Source: Methylobacter sp. (GTDB taxonomy: Bacteria > Pseudomonadota > Gammaproteobacteria > Methylococcales > Methylomonadaceae). From it: 46,121 bases of DNA. How positions within the stretch are numbered: the first letter of the stretch is position 1; each line of letters begins with the position of its first letter. The position numbers were made by a program, and so were the translations under genes. The notes beneath the pieces are model-generated. The model did no database searches and was not told the origin of the DNA. It saw nothing but the letters and a program-made list of their open reading frames with translations. Location of the stretch: NCBI RefSeq assembly GCF_004322395.1, contig NZ_SCTW01000033.1, positions 1 to 46,121 on the forward strand, in the 5' to 3' direction. Positions 24,095 to 34,523 of the stretch are shown here, in pieces.

Positions 24095-24937
24095 ATGAAA
24101 ACTCCAAAAAGTATTGAACCGCTGGTGCAGGATGGCCTCGTAGACGAAGTTATTCGTCCGCTAAAAAGCGGCAAAGAGGCTGCTGTTTATGTTGTTCTCT
24201 CTGAGGGAGAGATACGTTGCGCTAAAGTTTATAAAGATGTAAATAAACGCGGCTTTCACAAGCAGGCCCAATATCAGGAAGGACGCAAAGTGCGAAACAG
24301 CCGTCAGGCTCGCGCTATGGAGAAAAACACCCGGTTTGGACGGCAGCAGCAGGAAGAAGTATGGCAAAATGCCGAAGTCGATGCTTTATACCGCCTTGCC
24401 GCCGCCGGTGTGCGTGTTCCGCAGCCCTATAACTTTGTCGAAGGCGTATTGTTAATGGAGCTGGTAACCGATGAGCATGGCAGCGCCGCGCCTCGGCTTA
24501 ACGATCTTGAATTGAGCCGAGAGCAAGCCCTTGAATACCATGGGGTGTTGATTAAGGAAGTGGTCAGAATGCTTTGCGCCGGACTTGTGCATGGTGATCT
24601 TTCTGAATATAACATATTGGTTGATGCGAACGGCCCGGTCATTATCGATCTGCCTCAGGCGGTTGATGCAGCAGCGAATAATAATGCCGCTAAGATGCTG
24701 GAACGCGATGTTAACAATTTGGCCGATTATTTTGGTCGTTTTGCCCCCGAGTTGCTCGTTACCGAGTATGGTAAAGAGATCTGGAAGCTTTATGAGAGCG
24801 GTGATTTGACTCCACATGTTACGTTGACCGGCCGATTTCAGGCCAGTAACAAATTGGCGGACGTCGGCAGTGTTCTGCGAGAAATTAAAGACGCCCGAGA
24901 AGAAGCAATACGCCGTCGCTATGAACATGAAGATTAA
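24095..24937 (+). CDS. RIO1-type serine protein kinase
   Basis: An atypical protein kinase of the RIO family, 280 residues. Seen: a P-loop-like SGKEAAVY (25-32), ATP-anchoring Lys in CAKVYKD (K44), hinge region VLLMELVTDEHG, catalytic loop HGDLSEYNIL (D168), and metal-binding IDLPQAVD (about 188). The catalytic residues are all intact. Bacterial RIO proteins are widespread but poorly understood; a ribosome-related role is suggested by archaeal and eukaryotic homologues. It is followed after 13 bases by a VF530-family gene and probably co-transcribed with it. Confidence 0.92.
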   Translation: MKTPKSIEPLVQDGLVDEVIRPLKSGKEAAVYVVLSEGEIRCAKVYKDVNKRGFHKQAQYQEGRKVRNSRQARAMEKNTRFGRQQQEEVWQNAEVDALYRLAAAGVRVPQPYNFVEGVLLMELVTDEHGSAAPRLNDLELSREQALEYHGVLIKEVVRMLCAGLVHGDLSEYNILVDANGPVIIDLPQAVDAAANNNAAKMLERDVNNLADYFGRFAPELLVTEYGKEIWKLYESGDLTPHVTLTGRFQASNKLADVGSVLREIKDAREEAIRRRYEHED

Positions 24938-24950
24938 CTCAGGCTGATTT

Positions 24951-25172
24951 ATGAGTGAAAAACAATCGGGAAATCCACTGCATGGCGTTACTTTGGAAAT
25001 GATTCTCGAAGAACTGGTAGCCGATTATGGCTGGGCCGAGATGGGCAGGATAGTTGACATTAAATGCTTTAATAATGACCCAACCATTAAATCAAGTTTG
25101 AAGTTTTTAAGAAAGACATTGTGGGCTAGAAAGCAAGTTGAAAAGCTGTATTTGATGAAAAAAGCCAAGTGA
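24951..25172 (+). CDS. VF530-family (DUF2132) small DNA-binding protein
   Basis: 73 residues matching the VF530/DUF2132 family along its full length: [20 protein letters not shown], a central [20 protein letters not shown] and the ending [16 protein letters not shown]530 of Vibrio fischeri is an all-helical protein reported to bind DNA. The gene starts 13 bases after the RIO kinase stop, which suggests an operon. No other domain is present. Confidence 0.92.
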   Translation: MSEKQSGNPLHGVTLEMILEELVADYGWAEMGRIVDIKCFNNDPTIKSSLKFLRKTLWARKQVEKLYLMKKAK

Positions 25173-25885
25173 TTTTTGGAGTATAGCGCTTTCTTTGATC
25201 GTTCAAAGTCGGCTTGTGGTTTTGGCCGAATGTTACTAATGTCTGGTATGAGCTCCTACTTGGCAATTGCTTTTTGCATTACTTACCTCTATTAGTCATA
25301 AGCGAGGGGAAGTAGCCTAATGTAGTACAGAATAAACTAACAGCATCCGATACAGCTTTTGTCAACATCAGTAAGCAGTAAGTCAGGCTAAATAAGCTTT
25401 TTTGGGGCAGGGTGTTGCTCATCCCATTTTGATATTGTCCTATGTGACCAAAGTTGCAGAGGCGGAAGAATGATGAGGAATGCTAGTATTAATACGTATG
25501 CTTTGAGCTTTATAAATTGTAAGTTATTGAAATTTAATGTCTTATAGTGATGAGAAATTACATTATTTACTGTTATTAACTTATTGTTTTAGCGGGTATT
25601 TTGCTTGTAAAATGTCAAGAATTTGGTTGTATGCTAAAATTATATTTTTATTGATCATATGCCACCTAATAGCAGGTCAGAAAATGACCAAGGACTTTCA
25701 ATGTTTGCCGAAAATCTATTAGAAGAAACGAAAGCCAGCTTCTTCGATGGGCGCTACAAGTTATTTTTTGGAGGGAATGTTTCCTTAGGTAGTGGTCATG
25801 ATCAGCGAAGCAATCAAGTCATCAAGGGCGGAGATCTGATAAATGTCCAGTGTTTTAAGTGCTCATTACCTGTAGTGTGTAGATA
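25173..25885. other. Gene-poor AT-rich region before the epsL-like gene
   Basis: About 710 bases with no recognisable gene. One frame (25659-25886, + strand, 75 codons) ends in TAATG overlapping the next start and could encode a small protein, but it matches no family and has no clear ribosome binding site. On the minus strand a roughly 65-codon open stretch (about 25385-25590) ends with a hydrophobic segment YVLILAFLIILPP but has no usual start codon. It may be remnant sequence. Confidence 0.4.
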
Positions 25886-27148
25886 ATGGCGCCGTTATAT
25901 TTGGACTACATGCAGCCCTATAGCCGCAGAAATAATGCGACAAGAAACCGTTACTTATTATCGTGTTTCATAATGCTGATAGGCTGCATGCCAACCAAAA
26001 GCTATGCTATGGCATCGCCAGACGATACCATCAGACCCTACGTTGCTTCCAGCCTGTTATACGACAGCAATTTTTTACGGCTGTCGGACAACGTCGATCC
26101 AGTGCTGGTTAGCGGTAAAAGCGACAAAAGCGAATTTGTTAAACAAGTTGCAGCCGGGATTGACATGGACTGGAAAATCAGCAGGCAGCATATCATCGTT
26201 AAAGCCAATGTTAACCAGAACTGGTTTGGAAATTATACCAGCCTGGATTACACCGGCTGGGACACACTGGCTCAATGGAATTGGCAATTAGGAAACGATC
26301 TGGATGGCGAAATCGGTTACTCTAACGCTCAGGTATTGGGTAGTTTTGTCCAACTAAATAGTCTAGTAAACAACTTGCAAAACAACCAACGTTCTTTTGT
26401 TAACGCCGGCTATTTGTTTCACCCTAACGGTAAGATCAAGTTTGGTCTATTTAGGACAGAGAATACAATTGAAGGCACGGGTCGGCAATTCAGCAATAAC
26501 ATTGAAAACAATGCAGAGCTCAACCTGCAATACCTAAGCCCCACCGGCAGCATTTTGGGGCTACGGGTACTCGGAACCGACGGTGAATATCCGGAACGCC
26601 AATTAACTCCCGGCAGCACCCAGGATAACGCTTATACGCGAATGAACTATGCAGTTACCTGGGATTGGCAGGCTAGTATTAAAACTCGGGTTAGTGGGCT
26701 TCTAGGTTATACTCAGCAGCGCTACGATCATTTTGGCGTCCGCGATTTTTCCGACATCGTTGCGCATCTTAATCTGAACTGGCAAGCCACCGATAAGACA
26801 TTGCTGGAGCTGTCCGCCAGACGCGATATCTACCAGGCCGACACCCTGTTTGCGAGTTTCGTACTAACCGAGGGCGTGTGGTTTGACCTTACTTGGCAGC
26901 CTAGCTCAAAAATTGCTCTTAGATTGCCTATATCCTATCAAGAGCAGCAATATCTGGGCGGTGGTACTGGTGTTGGCTTTGACCAACAAAAAGACCAGGT
27001 TGGCAATATCGGTATTAATTTGATGTATCACCCAGTGGAAAGCATTAGCATCGGCCCTGTCCTGAACTACGAAAAGCGCGATTCAAACAATCCGTTAAGA
27101 TCCTACGAAACTGAGTCGGCTGGGCTTAATTTACAGGCGGCTTTTTAA
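25886..27148 (+). CDS. EpsL-like outer membrane beta-barrel protein
   Basis: 420 residues resembling EpsL of exopolysaccharide operons (beta-barrel porin 2 family): IRPYVASSLLYDSNFLRLSD after the signal region, GWDTLAQWNWQLGNDLDGEIGYS, then alternating strands to a C-terminal aromatic residue (LNLQAAF), as in outer-membrane barrels. The signal region is YLLSCFIMLIGCMPTKSYA|MASP. The ATG at 25886 gives a long basic lead; the ATG at 25910 would be more usual for a signal peptide. No other exopolysaccharide gene is near, so it is an orphan. A role in polymer export is inference from the family. Confidence 0.8.
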   Translation: MAPLYLDYMQPYSRRNNATRNRYLLSCFIMLIGCMPTKSYAMASPDDTIRPYVASSLLYDSNFLRLSDNVDPVLVSGKSDKSEFVKQVAAGIDMDWKISRQHIIVKANVNQNWFGNYTSLDYTGWDTLAQWNWQLGNDLDGEIGYSNAQVLGSFVQLNSLVNNLQNNQRSFVNAGYLFHPNGKIKFGLFRTENTIEGTGRQFSNNIENNAELNLQYLSPTGSILGLRVLGTDGEYPERQLTPGSTQDNAYTRMNYAVTWDWQASIKTRVSGLLGYTQQRYDHFGVRDFSDIVAHLNLNWQATDKTLLELSARRDIYQADTLFASFVLTEGVWFDLTWQPSSKIALRLPISYQEQQYLGGGTGVGFDQQKDQVGNIGINLMYHPVESISIGPVLNYEKRDSNNPLRSYETESAGLNLQAAF

Positions 27149-27449
27149 GAGCTTATGGAGGCGGGCATAACAGAAACTAATGCTGATTTCGCCATCATCC
27201 ACTACTTAAAATAAAGGAATTCTCGATCCTATAACGGGCGGTCCTTGTTGTATTTAGGTGTCAGATTCTCAATATATGAAATTTAGGAATAATCGACAGA
27301 CATCCTGATTTTGATTATTAGGCCGATTATTTAGCAATGTCTTTTTGTTGAGGAAATAAAGAGTGTTTTTAACTGTAACTAAAATAGTAGTCGGTATATA
27401 ATCCCATAGTTTTATTCAATCATTTACTAAATTCAAACCGGAAAAAAAC
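27149..27449. other. secA upstream region with possible -10 box
   Basis: About 300 AT-rich bases. A perfect TATAAT at 27397-27402 lies 48 bases before the secA start, but the -35 region is weak. No secM-like upstream gene is seen. Confidence 0.4.
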
Positions 27450-30173
27450 ATGCTGGGTAAGTTGGTTAGATTTGTTATAGGAAGCCGTAATGACAGGCTG
27501 ATAAAGAAGAAAAAGTCATTGGTCAAAAAGATCAATGCTCTGGCTTCTGATTACGAAAAATTATCTGACGATGCGTTAAAAGCAAAAACGCAAGAGTTTC
27601 GTAATCGCCTGGCGCAGGGTGAAAAACTGGACAATCTGCTTCCGGAAGCGTTTGCGACAGTCAGGGAAGCGTCGACCAGGGTTTTCGGTATGCGTCATTT
27701 CGATGTGCAGTTGATTGGCGGGATGATACTTCATGACGGCAAAATTGCCGAAATGAAAACCGGTGAGGGCAAGACTCTGATGGCAACCTTGGCTGCTTAT
27801 TTGAATGCACTGCCGGGACGCGGCGTACATGTTGTTACTGTTAATGACTATCTGGCCAAGCGCGACTCCGAATGGATGGGCAGGCTATACAGCTTTCTGG
27901 GCTTGACTACCGGCGTGATTATTAGCCAGATGGAAAGCGACGCACGGCGAGAAGCTTATGCGTCGGACATTACTTATGGAACCAACAATGAATTCGGTTT
28001 CGATTATCTGCGCGACAATATGGCTTTTAGCCTAGAGCAGAAAGTCCAGCGCGACCTAACTTTTGCTATTGTCGATGAGGTGGATTCTATCCTTATCGAT
28101 GAGGCGAGAACACCGTTGATTATCTCCGGACCTACCGAAGAAAGCACCGAAATATATATCAAAGTCAATAAGATCATCCCCTTTCTGACCAAACAGGAAA
28201 AAGAAAATGGGCCGGGCGATTATTCGGTCGATGAAAAAGTACGTCAATTATACCTGACCGAAGAAGGCCACGAACGGGTTGAGCATTTAATGGTCGAACA
28301 TGGCTTAATGGCGGAAGGAAGCAGCTTGTATGATGCAAGCAATATTCGCTTGATGCACTATTTGAATGCGTCATTGCGTGGTCATGTTTTATTTAAAAAA
28401 GACGTTGATTATATTGTCGCCAATAATGAAGTGATTATCGTCGATGAATTCACCGGCCGAGTTATGCCGGGACGCCGCTGGTCCGAGGGCTTGCATCAAG
28501 CGATTGAAGCGAAAGAACATGTTGCTATTCAAAATGAAAACCAGACGCTAGCCTCTATCACTTTCCAGAATTATTTCCGCTTGTTTGAAAAACTTTCCGG
28601 CATGACCGGTACGGCGGACACTGAAGCGTTCGAGCTGAACAAGATTTACGGCCTTGAGGTTGTGGTCATTCCTACGCATCGGCCCATGATTCGCAGAGAT
28701 TTGGGCGACGTTGTATTCCTGACTGCCGACGAGAAATACACTGCCGTTGCTGAAGATATTAAAGAATGCGTTAGCCGTGGGCAACCGGTGTTGGTGGGAA
28801 CCACGTCGATTGAAAATTCGGAACGGCTGTCTGCGTTGTTACAAAAGCAGGGCATTAAACACGAAGTGCTTAATGCCAAACAACACGAACGCGAAGCCCA
28901 TATTATTGAACAAGCCGGTATGCCGGGAGCGGTTACTATCGCCACCAATATGGCCGGACGAGGTACCGATATTGTACTTGGCGGTAATCTGGAAGCAGAA
29001 CTTGCGGCACTGGGAGAAGATGCCAGTGAGGCCGATAAGGATCAAGTCCGTGGAGTTTGGCTAGATAGACACGAGCAAGTTATAGCTACCGGCGGTTTAC
29101 ATGTTATTGGTTCGGAGCGGCATGAATCGCGTCGTATCGATAATCAGTTAAGAGGACGTTCAGGTCGTCAGGGCGATCCGGGTTCAACTCGTTTCTACTT
29201 ATCGTTGCAAGATGATTTGATGCGTATTTTTGCATCGGATCGTGTTGCAGGCTTAATGCAGAAGTTAGGTATGGGCAATGGTGAAGCCATTGAACATCCT
29301 TGGGTAACCCGCTCTATCGAAAGCGCCCAGCGCAAGGTTGAAAGCCGCAACTTCGATGTCCGTAAAGAAATTCTAGCTTATGACGATGTCGCCAACGATC
29401 AACGTAAGGTTGTCTACGCGCAACGTAATGAGCTAATGGCGGCTGAAGAAATATCCGGCATTATCACCGCGATACGTGAAGATGTGGTTAATAATGTGAT
29501 TACCCAGTATATCCCGCCAAAAACCATGGTCGAGCAGTGGGATACTAAAGGCTTAGAAGAACATTTGCATCAGGAATTTAACGTTGAAATTCCAGTGCGT
29601 AAAATGTTGGCTGAAGATCACTCGCTGCAGGAAGAATCTTTGCGCAAGCGCATTATCGCTATTCTGGAACAAAACCATAAAGACAAAGAACAACAGATGT
29701 CTAAGGAAGTGTTACAGCATTTTGAGAAGTCAGTGATGCTGCAAGTGTTGGACAATAGCTGGAAAGAGCATCTGGCGGCGATGGATTATTTGCGTCAGGG
29801 CATACACTTTAGAGGTTATGCTCAAAAAGATCCCAAGCAGGAATATAAGCGTGAAGCATTTGAAATGTTTACTAACCTGCTTGAACATATTAAGTATGAA
29901 GTGATAGGAATTCTGTTTAAAGTTCAGGTCAGACAGGAAGAAGACGTTCACGCTATTGACGAGCAAATGCAAGCGCCCAGAGAAATGCATTTTGAGCACG
30001 CTCAGGCGCCAACTTTGGAAGCTTATGAGGAATCGTTACAGGTGCCTGAACAGGAAGCTGCTACTTCTACAGAACAGCCGTTTGTCAGGGAGGGCCATAA
30101 AGTGGGTCGTAATGATCCTTGCCCTTGCGGTTCAGGCAAGAAGTTTAAGCAGTGCCATGGACGGTTAAGTTAA
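27450..30173 (+). CDS. secA: Protein translocase ATPase SecA
   Basis: The motor of the Sec export pathway, 907 residues, full length. Seen: Walker A TGEGKT (about 104-109), DEVD box [20 protein letters not shown] (about 208-227), [55 protein letters not shown] (helicase motif VI region), the helical scaffold and, at the C terminus, the zinc-binding [13 protein letters not shown] (about 890-902) that contacts SecB and phospholipid. Start ATG with GGA upstream. It is a single gene convergent with mrcA. Confidence 0.98.
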   Translation: MLGKLVRFVIGSRNDRLIKKKKSLVKKINALASDYEKLSDDALKAKTQEFRNRLAQGEKLDNLLPEAFATVREASTRVFGMRHFDVQLIGGMILHDGKIAEMKTGEGKTLMATLAAYLNALPGRGVHVVTVNDYLAKRDSEWMGRLYSFLGLTTGVIISQMESDARREAYASDITYGTNNEFGFDYLRDNMAFSLEQKVQRDLTFAIVDEVDSILIDEARTPLIISGPTEESTEIYIKVNKIIPFLTKQEKENGPGDYSVDEKVRQLYLTEEGHERVEHLMVEHGLMAEGSSLYDASNIRLMHYLNASLRGHVLFKKDVDYIVANNEVIIVDEFTGRVMPGRRWSEGLHQAIEAKEHVAIQNENQTLASITFQNYFRLFEKLSGMTGTADTEAFELNKIYGLEVVVIPTHRPMIRRDLGDVVFLTADEKYTAVAEDIKECVSRGQPVLVGTTSIENSERLSALLQKQGIKHEVLNAKQHEREAHIIEQAGMPGAVTIATNMAGRGTDIVLGGNLEAELAALGEDASEADKDQVRGVWLDRHEQVIATGGLHVIGSERHESRRIDNQLRGRSGRQGDPGSTRFYLSLQDDLMRIFASDRVAGLMQKLGMGNGEAIEHPWVTRSIESAQRKVESRNFDVRKEILAYDDVANDQRKVVYAQRNELMAAEEISGIITAIREDVVNNVITQYIPPKTMVEQWDTKGLEEHLHQEFNVEIPVRKMLAEDHSLQEESLRKRIIAILEQNHKDKEQQMSKEVLQHFEKSVMLQVLDNSWKEHLAAMDYLRQGIHFRGYAQKDPKQEYKREAFEMFTNLLEHIKYEVIGILFKVQVRQEEDVHAIDEQMQAPREMHFEHAQAPTLEAYEESLQVPEQEAATSTEQPFVREGHKVGRNDPCPCGSGKKFKQCHGRLS

Positions 30174-30215
30174 TTTAGAAATAGTTCGCTGCATATCGAC
30201 TTGATGTCATAATTT

Positions 30216-30260
30216 TATTAAGACATGACAAAGCACGAAGATAACGTTCATGTCTTAATA
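30216..30260. terminator. 13-bp inverted repeat between convergent secA and mrcA
   Basis: TATTAAGACATGA (30216-30228) and TCATGTCTTAATA (30248-30260) are perfectly complementary with a 19-base loop, located between two genes that end toward each other. It may end transcription from both sides, but there is no clear T-run, so terminator is tentative. Confidence 0.4.
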
Positions 30261-30281
30261 GAGTTCCTTCTAAGTTAATTC

Positions 30282-32582
30282 TTAAAATAGGTTTTCTGTA
30301 GGTTTTTCGTCAGGTCTGTCGAAATCATTCGCCGAATTATCGGATGTGGAACTCGTTGGTACACGATCCTCTTGAAAGAACTCCCATATCCCGCTTTTAT
30401 TTGAGGCCGATTCTAAAAGACCGGTCTCAGGGTTTATAAACGCTTTGACTATTCCTTCAGGCATTTCAAGAGGTGCTTCCGGGATGTCTTTCAAGGCTAT
30501 CCGCATAAACTCTATCCACATCGGCAATGCAGCTACGCCCCCCGTTTCAGAATCTCCAAGCGGCGCAAAGTCATCAAACCCGATCCATGCGGAGGCGACA
30601 TTGGATTGAGTATATCCATTGAACCAGGCGTCCCGGTGTTCGTTTGTGGTTCCTGTTTTTCCGGCAAGATCTTGTCTACCTAATATTTTTGCACCTGTCG
30701 CTGTGCCGTGTTGCACAACATCCCTTAATAATGAATTCATAAGAAAACAAATTTGCGGCGTAATAATTCGGGGTGCGTAGTTGCGTTTTAATTCCTCAGT
30801 ACTATCGCAGGTAGGGCAGGCAATTTTAGGCTTGGCTTGATAAATAATTTCGCCTTCGTTGGATTCAATACGTTCAATAAAATAGGGTTTGACGAGGAAG
30901 CCGCCGTTGGCAAATGTGGCATAAACTTGTGCCATTTGCAGCGGGGAAGCATAGCCGCTACCCAATGCCAAAGAGAGGGTCTTTGGTATTTGATCTTCGG
31001 TAAAACCAAAGCGTAGTGCTGTTGCAACGGCTTTTTCAATGCCCATTTCCTTCAATAAGCGAATGGAAATAATATTTCTTGAGTGAGTTATAGCCGACCT
31101 GATGCTGGTTGGTCCGTAGAATTTTTTGTTGTAATTCTCCGGTCGCCACTCGTTTTCCTGGCCTGGAATGTCTATGACGATCGGTGCATCGTTAATAAGA
31201 CTGGCGGGGGTATAGCCTTGCTCCAGAGCAGTCGTGTAAATGATGGGCTTAAAGCCTGATCCCGGCTGTCTTTTTGATTGGGTCGCTCGATTATATTTGT
31301 TGCGAAAAAAGTCGAAACCGCCCGTTAACGCTAAAATGGCGCCATTGGCAGGATTTAATGAAACAAACGCCCCTTCAACTTCGGGTACTTGCGTTAAAGC
31401 CCAGGTATTATTCGGCAGTTGACGAACACGAATAATATCGCCGGTTTTTAGCAGGGTTCCGATAGAGCTGCCGGTCCATTTAATATTTTCCGATGGTATT
31501 TCAATAACAGTGCGGTCTTGAAGGAGGGCCGTTGCGAGATTGTTTTTTACCTGTAGAACAGTGGCGGGCAATGTATCGCCGATGATGGGGGGCTCGTTGA
31601 AATCGTTGGTTTTGTTAATACGTGAGTGACGGTATCCGTGGCGCTCATCGTAGGCATGCAAGGTATCGGTAAGCGCCTGATTTGCAGTTGTTTGTAGTAT
31701 CCCATTTATTGTTGTATAGACCTTGAATCCGGAGGTATAAGCTTGCTCGCCGTAGAGTTCGAAAAGTTTCTGCCGCACCATTTCAGCTAAATAAAGCGCT
31801 GAAATCTCAGGTGTGACCGATTGCAGCTTTGCAGTAGAGGGTTGCCGGGATGCATCCTCATAGTCCTGCTGAGTAATGTGGTTAAGCTCAAGCATGCGGT
31901 GCAAGACATAATTACGTCTTTCAATTGCCCGTTTCTCATTAGTAATTGGATTATATATAGAAGGTGCTTTTGGCAAACCGGCAATCATCGCGTGCTCGGC
32001 CAAGCTCAGCTCGGTTAAGGGTTTTCCGTAATAAACCTGAGCGGCTGCAGAAATGCCATAGGCTCTATGTCCCATGAAAATCTGGTTTAAATAGAGTTCC
32101 ATAATTTTATTTTTCGGGTATTCGTGCTCTATTTTTAACGCCAACATAATTTCTTTTAACTTACGGGTGTAAGTTTTTTCGCTGCTAAGCAGGAAGTTGC
32201 GGGTAACCTGCATGGTGATAGTACTGCCGCCCTGTTTTTTCTTGCCGGTTAATGCAAGTTGCAGCCCGGCACGAAGCAGGCCTTTAAAGTCGACGCCAGT
32301 GTGTTCATAAAAACTGTCATCTTCAGCGGCAATGAAGGCATTAATGAGTTGTTGGGGGACTTCTTCTATATTAACCGGTGTACATTTTTTTTCGCCAAAT
32401 TGAGCAATTAGCAGGCTATCTTTACTGTAAATAGTTAAAGGTGTCTGGTATTGAACATTATGCAGGGTCTTAATATCAGGTAGGTCGGCTGAAAGCTTGT
32501 TGTATAAAAAATAGCCGAAGATTGCTGTGCCCAAAGTTATGGCCGTAAAAAAAAAAGCAAACCATTTTAAAATTCTAACCAC
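30282..32582 (-). CDS. mrcA: Penicillin-binding protein 1A, class A
   Basis: A bifunctional peptidoglycan synthase of 766 residues in the inner membrane. One N-terminal TM (about 7-26) is followed by glycosyltransferase family 51 motifs (AAEDDSFYEHTGVDFKG, KQGGSTITMQV, KIMELYLNQIFMGHRAYG), an OB-like insert typical of PBP1A, and the transpeptidase with SGFK (SxxK), SRN (SxN) and KTGTT. The tail is rich in Asp and Pro. The start is GTG with AGGA 8 bases upstream. It is divergent from pilM, the usual arrangement in gammaproteobacteria. Confidence 0.96.
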   Translation of the reverse strand: MVRILKWFAFFFTAITLGTAIFGYFLYNKLSADLPDIKTLHNVQYQTPLTIYSKDSLLIAQFGEKKCTPVNIEEVPQQLINAFIAAEDDSFYEHTGVDFKGLLRAGLQLALTGKKKQGGSTITMQVTRNFLLSSEKTYTRKLKEIMLALKIEHEYPKNKIMELYLNQIFMGHRAYGISAAAQVYYGKPLTELSLAEHAMIAGLPKAPSIYNPITNEKRAIERRNYVLHRMLELNHITQQDYEDASRQPSTAKLQSVTPEISALYLAEMVRQKLFELYGEQAYTSGFKVYTTINGILQTTANQALTDTLHAYDERHGYRHSRINKTNDFNEPPIIGDTLPATVLQVKNNLATALLQDRTVIEIPSENIKWTGSSIGTLLKTGDIIRVRQLPNNTWALTQVPEVEGAFVSLNPANGAILALTGGFDFFRNKYNRATQSKRQPGSGFKPIIYTTALEQGYTPASLINDAPIVIDIPGQENEWRPENYNKKFYGPTSIRSAITHSRNIISIRLLKEMGIEKAVATALRFGFTEDQIPKTLSLALGSGYASPLQMAQVYATFANGGFLVKPYFIERIESNEGEIIYQAKPKIACPTCDSTEELKRNYAPRIITPQICFLMNSLLRDVVQHGTATGAKILGRQDLAGKTGTTNEHRDAWFNGYTQSNVASAWIGFDDFAPLGDSETGGVAALPMWIEFMRIALKDIPEAPLEMPEGIVKAFINPETGLLESASNKSGIWEFFQEDRVPTSSTSDNSANDFDRPDEKPTENLF

Positions 32583-32889
32583 AAGTGATCCTGGGAAACG
32601 ATATGGAAATCATAAAAATATAGATGAATCGTTCTCAACAATGTTTTTGTTGGAGAAAAAGCAACAGGTCGAACAAATAAATTGAACATTTTAAGCATCA
32701 AAATAAAAAAGACTACTATACTTTCGCCAGTAAATAAGTTTTTGTAATGGTTGACTGTGGTTGGCGACTGTATAAGTGCAGGAGATAGAGCACCAAAAGC
32801 AGATACTTTAGGCGATGCAGGAGTTATTGTCGAAAGATCTATTGCAACTGATCAATCAAAAATTCATCAAGTTTTTCAAGGGTTAGTCC
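32583..32889. other. Divergent mrcA/pilM intergenic region
   Basis: 307 AT-rich bases that must hold promoters for both directions. A small hairpin CAACA..TGTTG lies at about 32637-32653. GCAGATACTTTAGGCGATGC at about 32801 resembles GCGCTTTAGGCGACGC at about 42955, a possible repeat remnant. No convincing full promoter was found. Confidence 0.4.
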
Positions 32890-33951
32890 ATGAGTTGGTT
32901 TAGTCAGAAACAGAGCGCTGTTCTTGGTATTGATATCAGTACTGCGGCTATAAAATTACTCGAATTGAGTAAGGTTGGTGCTCGTTATCGGGTTGAGAGT
33001 TACGCGGTAGCGCCTTTGCCGCAAGACGCTGTGATTGACAAGAATATAGCGAACATTGATGTAATAGCCGATGCCATAAAAATTGCGTTAAAACAATCGG
33101 GGACAAAGCTAAAGCAAGCGTCTGTGGCTGTTGCAGGCTCTTCAGTGATGACTAAAGTTATACCGATGCCGGCGTCATTAACCGATGATGAAATGGAAGA
33201 GCAAATCATGGTTGAGGCGGACCAGTATGTGCCTTATTCGCTTGATGAGGTTAATTTTGATTTTGAAGTGCAGGGCGAAAATGAAAATAACCCTGAAATG
33301 GTCAATGTGCTTCTGGCTGCGTCAAGAAAAGAAATTATTGAGGATCGTATTGAAGTGCTGGCAAAGGCGGGCTTAAAGGCCAAAATTGTCGATGTTGAGG
33401 CCTTTGCAATTGAAAATGCATTCGCTTTGTTGATTGACCAATTGCCTGATGCGGTAGAAGGCCAAACAGTTGCTATCGTGGATATTGGGGCAACCATGAC
33501 TTCTTTAAGTGTTTTATATAATTCTCATACCGTATATACAAGGGAACAAGGCTTTGGCGGCAAACAGCTGACTGAAGAGATTCAGCGCCGCTACGGATTA
33601 ACTTACGAAGAGGCCGGCTTGGCAAAAAAATTGGGCGGACTGCCGGATAACTATACAGTCGATGTGCTTGAGCCGTTTAAGAGAGCAATGGTTCAGCAAA
33701 TTCAGCGATCGATACAGTTTTTTGTTTCCTCAAGCGCGAATAGACATATCGATAATCTTATTCTTGCTGGCGGCTGTGCATCGATACCGGGCATCGATAA
33801 ATTGGTTCAGCAAACTATAGGCGTGCCTACTGCTATAGCCAATCCTTTTATCAATATGGCTTTATCCAATAAGGTAAAACCTCAGTCTTTAAGCAACGAT
33901 GCTTCGGCAATGATGATTGCATGCGGGTTAGCATTGAGGAGCTTTGACTAA
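32890..33951 (+). CDS. pilM: Type IV pilus assembly protein PilM
   Basis: A cytoplasmic actin-like ATPase fold protein of 353 residues that binds the PilN N terminus and links the alignment complex to the motor. Seen: VLGIDISTAAIKLLELS (phosphate 1-type loop), VPYSLDEVNFDFEV, VDIGATMTSLSV (phosphate 2), GFGGKQLTEEIQRRYGL and LAGGCASIPGIDKLV. First gene of pilMNOPQ; its stop overlaps the pilN start as TAATG. Confidence 0.96.
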   Translation: MSWFSQKQSAVLGIDISTAAIKLLELSKVGARYRVESYAVAPLPQDAVIDKNIANIDVIADAIKIALKQSGTKLKQASVAVAGSSVMTKVIPMPASLTDDEMEEQIMVEADQYVPYSLDEVNFDFEVQGENENNPEMVNVLLAASRKEIIEDRIEVLAKAGLKAKIVDVEAFAIENAFALLIDQLPDAVEGQTVAIVDIGATMTSLSVLYNSHTVYTREQGFGGKQLTEEIQRRYGLTYEEAGLAKKLGGLPDNYTVDVLEPFKRAMVQQIQRSIQFFVSSSANRHIDNLILAGGCASIPGIDKLVQQTIGVPTAIANPFINMALSNKVKPQSLSNDASAMMIACGLALRSFD

Positions 33952-34523
33952 TGGCAAAAATCAATTTACTTCCCTGGCGTGAAGAACTGCGGGCGCAAAA
34001 AAAGCAGGATTTTATAAATGCAATTGGTGTGGCTGTTTTGTTTACAGCGATTATTTTTGCCGGAGTTCATATGTATATTGAAGGATTAAAGGCGTATCAG
34101 GAACAAAGAAACAAAATAATACAGGACGAAATAGCGTTATTGGATAAAAAAATTGAGCAAATTAAAACGATTGAGGAGCAAAAAAGTAAGTTGCTAACCA
34201 AGATAGAACTGATTCAGAAATTGCAGGAAAGCCGTCCGGAGATTGTGCATTTATTTGATGAACTTCCCAAAGTTACGCCTGACGGGGTTTTTCTATCGAA
34301 ATTTACTCAAGCGGGTGCGGAACTGACTTTTGAGGGCAAGTCACAATCCAATGCCCGCGTTTCCGCCTTCATGAGAGCTATCGAAGCCTCCTCCTGGCTG
34401 AAAGCACCGACACTTAATGTCATTCAGTCAACAAGCAAAGTTACTCCTGAGAAGTTAAGTGATTTCACTCTGCATGCCAAACAAGGTAATCAAAATGCAC
34501 AAGCTGCGGCTGGAGGGAAATAA
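33951..34523 (+). CDS. pilN: Type IV pilus assembly protein PilN
   Basis: An inner-membrane protein of 190 residues. The conserved PilM-binding start INLLPWREELR is followed by one TM (about 24-43), a coiled coil (about 45-90) and a periplasmic ferredoxin-like domain. It dimerises with PilO in the alignment subcomplex. Start and stop both overlap neighbours as TAATG, so the operon is translationally coupled. Confidence 0.95.
   Translation: MAKINLLPWREELRAQKKQDFINAIGVAVLFTAIIFAGVHMYIEGLKAYQEQRNKIIQDEIALLDKKIEQIKTIEEQKSKLLTKIELIQKLQESRPEIVHLFDELPKVTPDGVFLSKFTQAGAELTFEGKSQSNARVSAFMRAIEASSWLKAPTLNVIQSTSKVTPEKLSDFTLHAKQGNQNAQAAAGGK

Noticed and set aside
25537-25722. A 61-codon hydrophobic frame before the epsL-like gene
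   Set aside because: AT-rich sequence gives hydrophobic residues by chance; no ribosome binding site and no family match.
27149-27449. A secM-like arrest peptide before secA
   Set aside because: No frame with signal peptide and arrest-like sequence is present in the gap.
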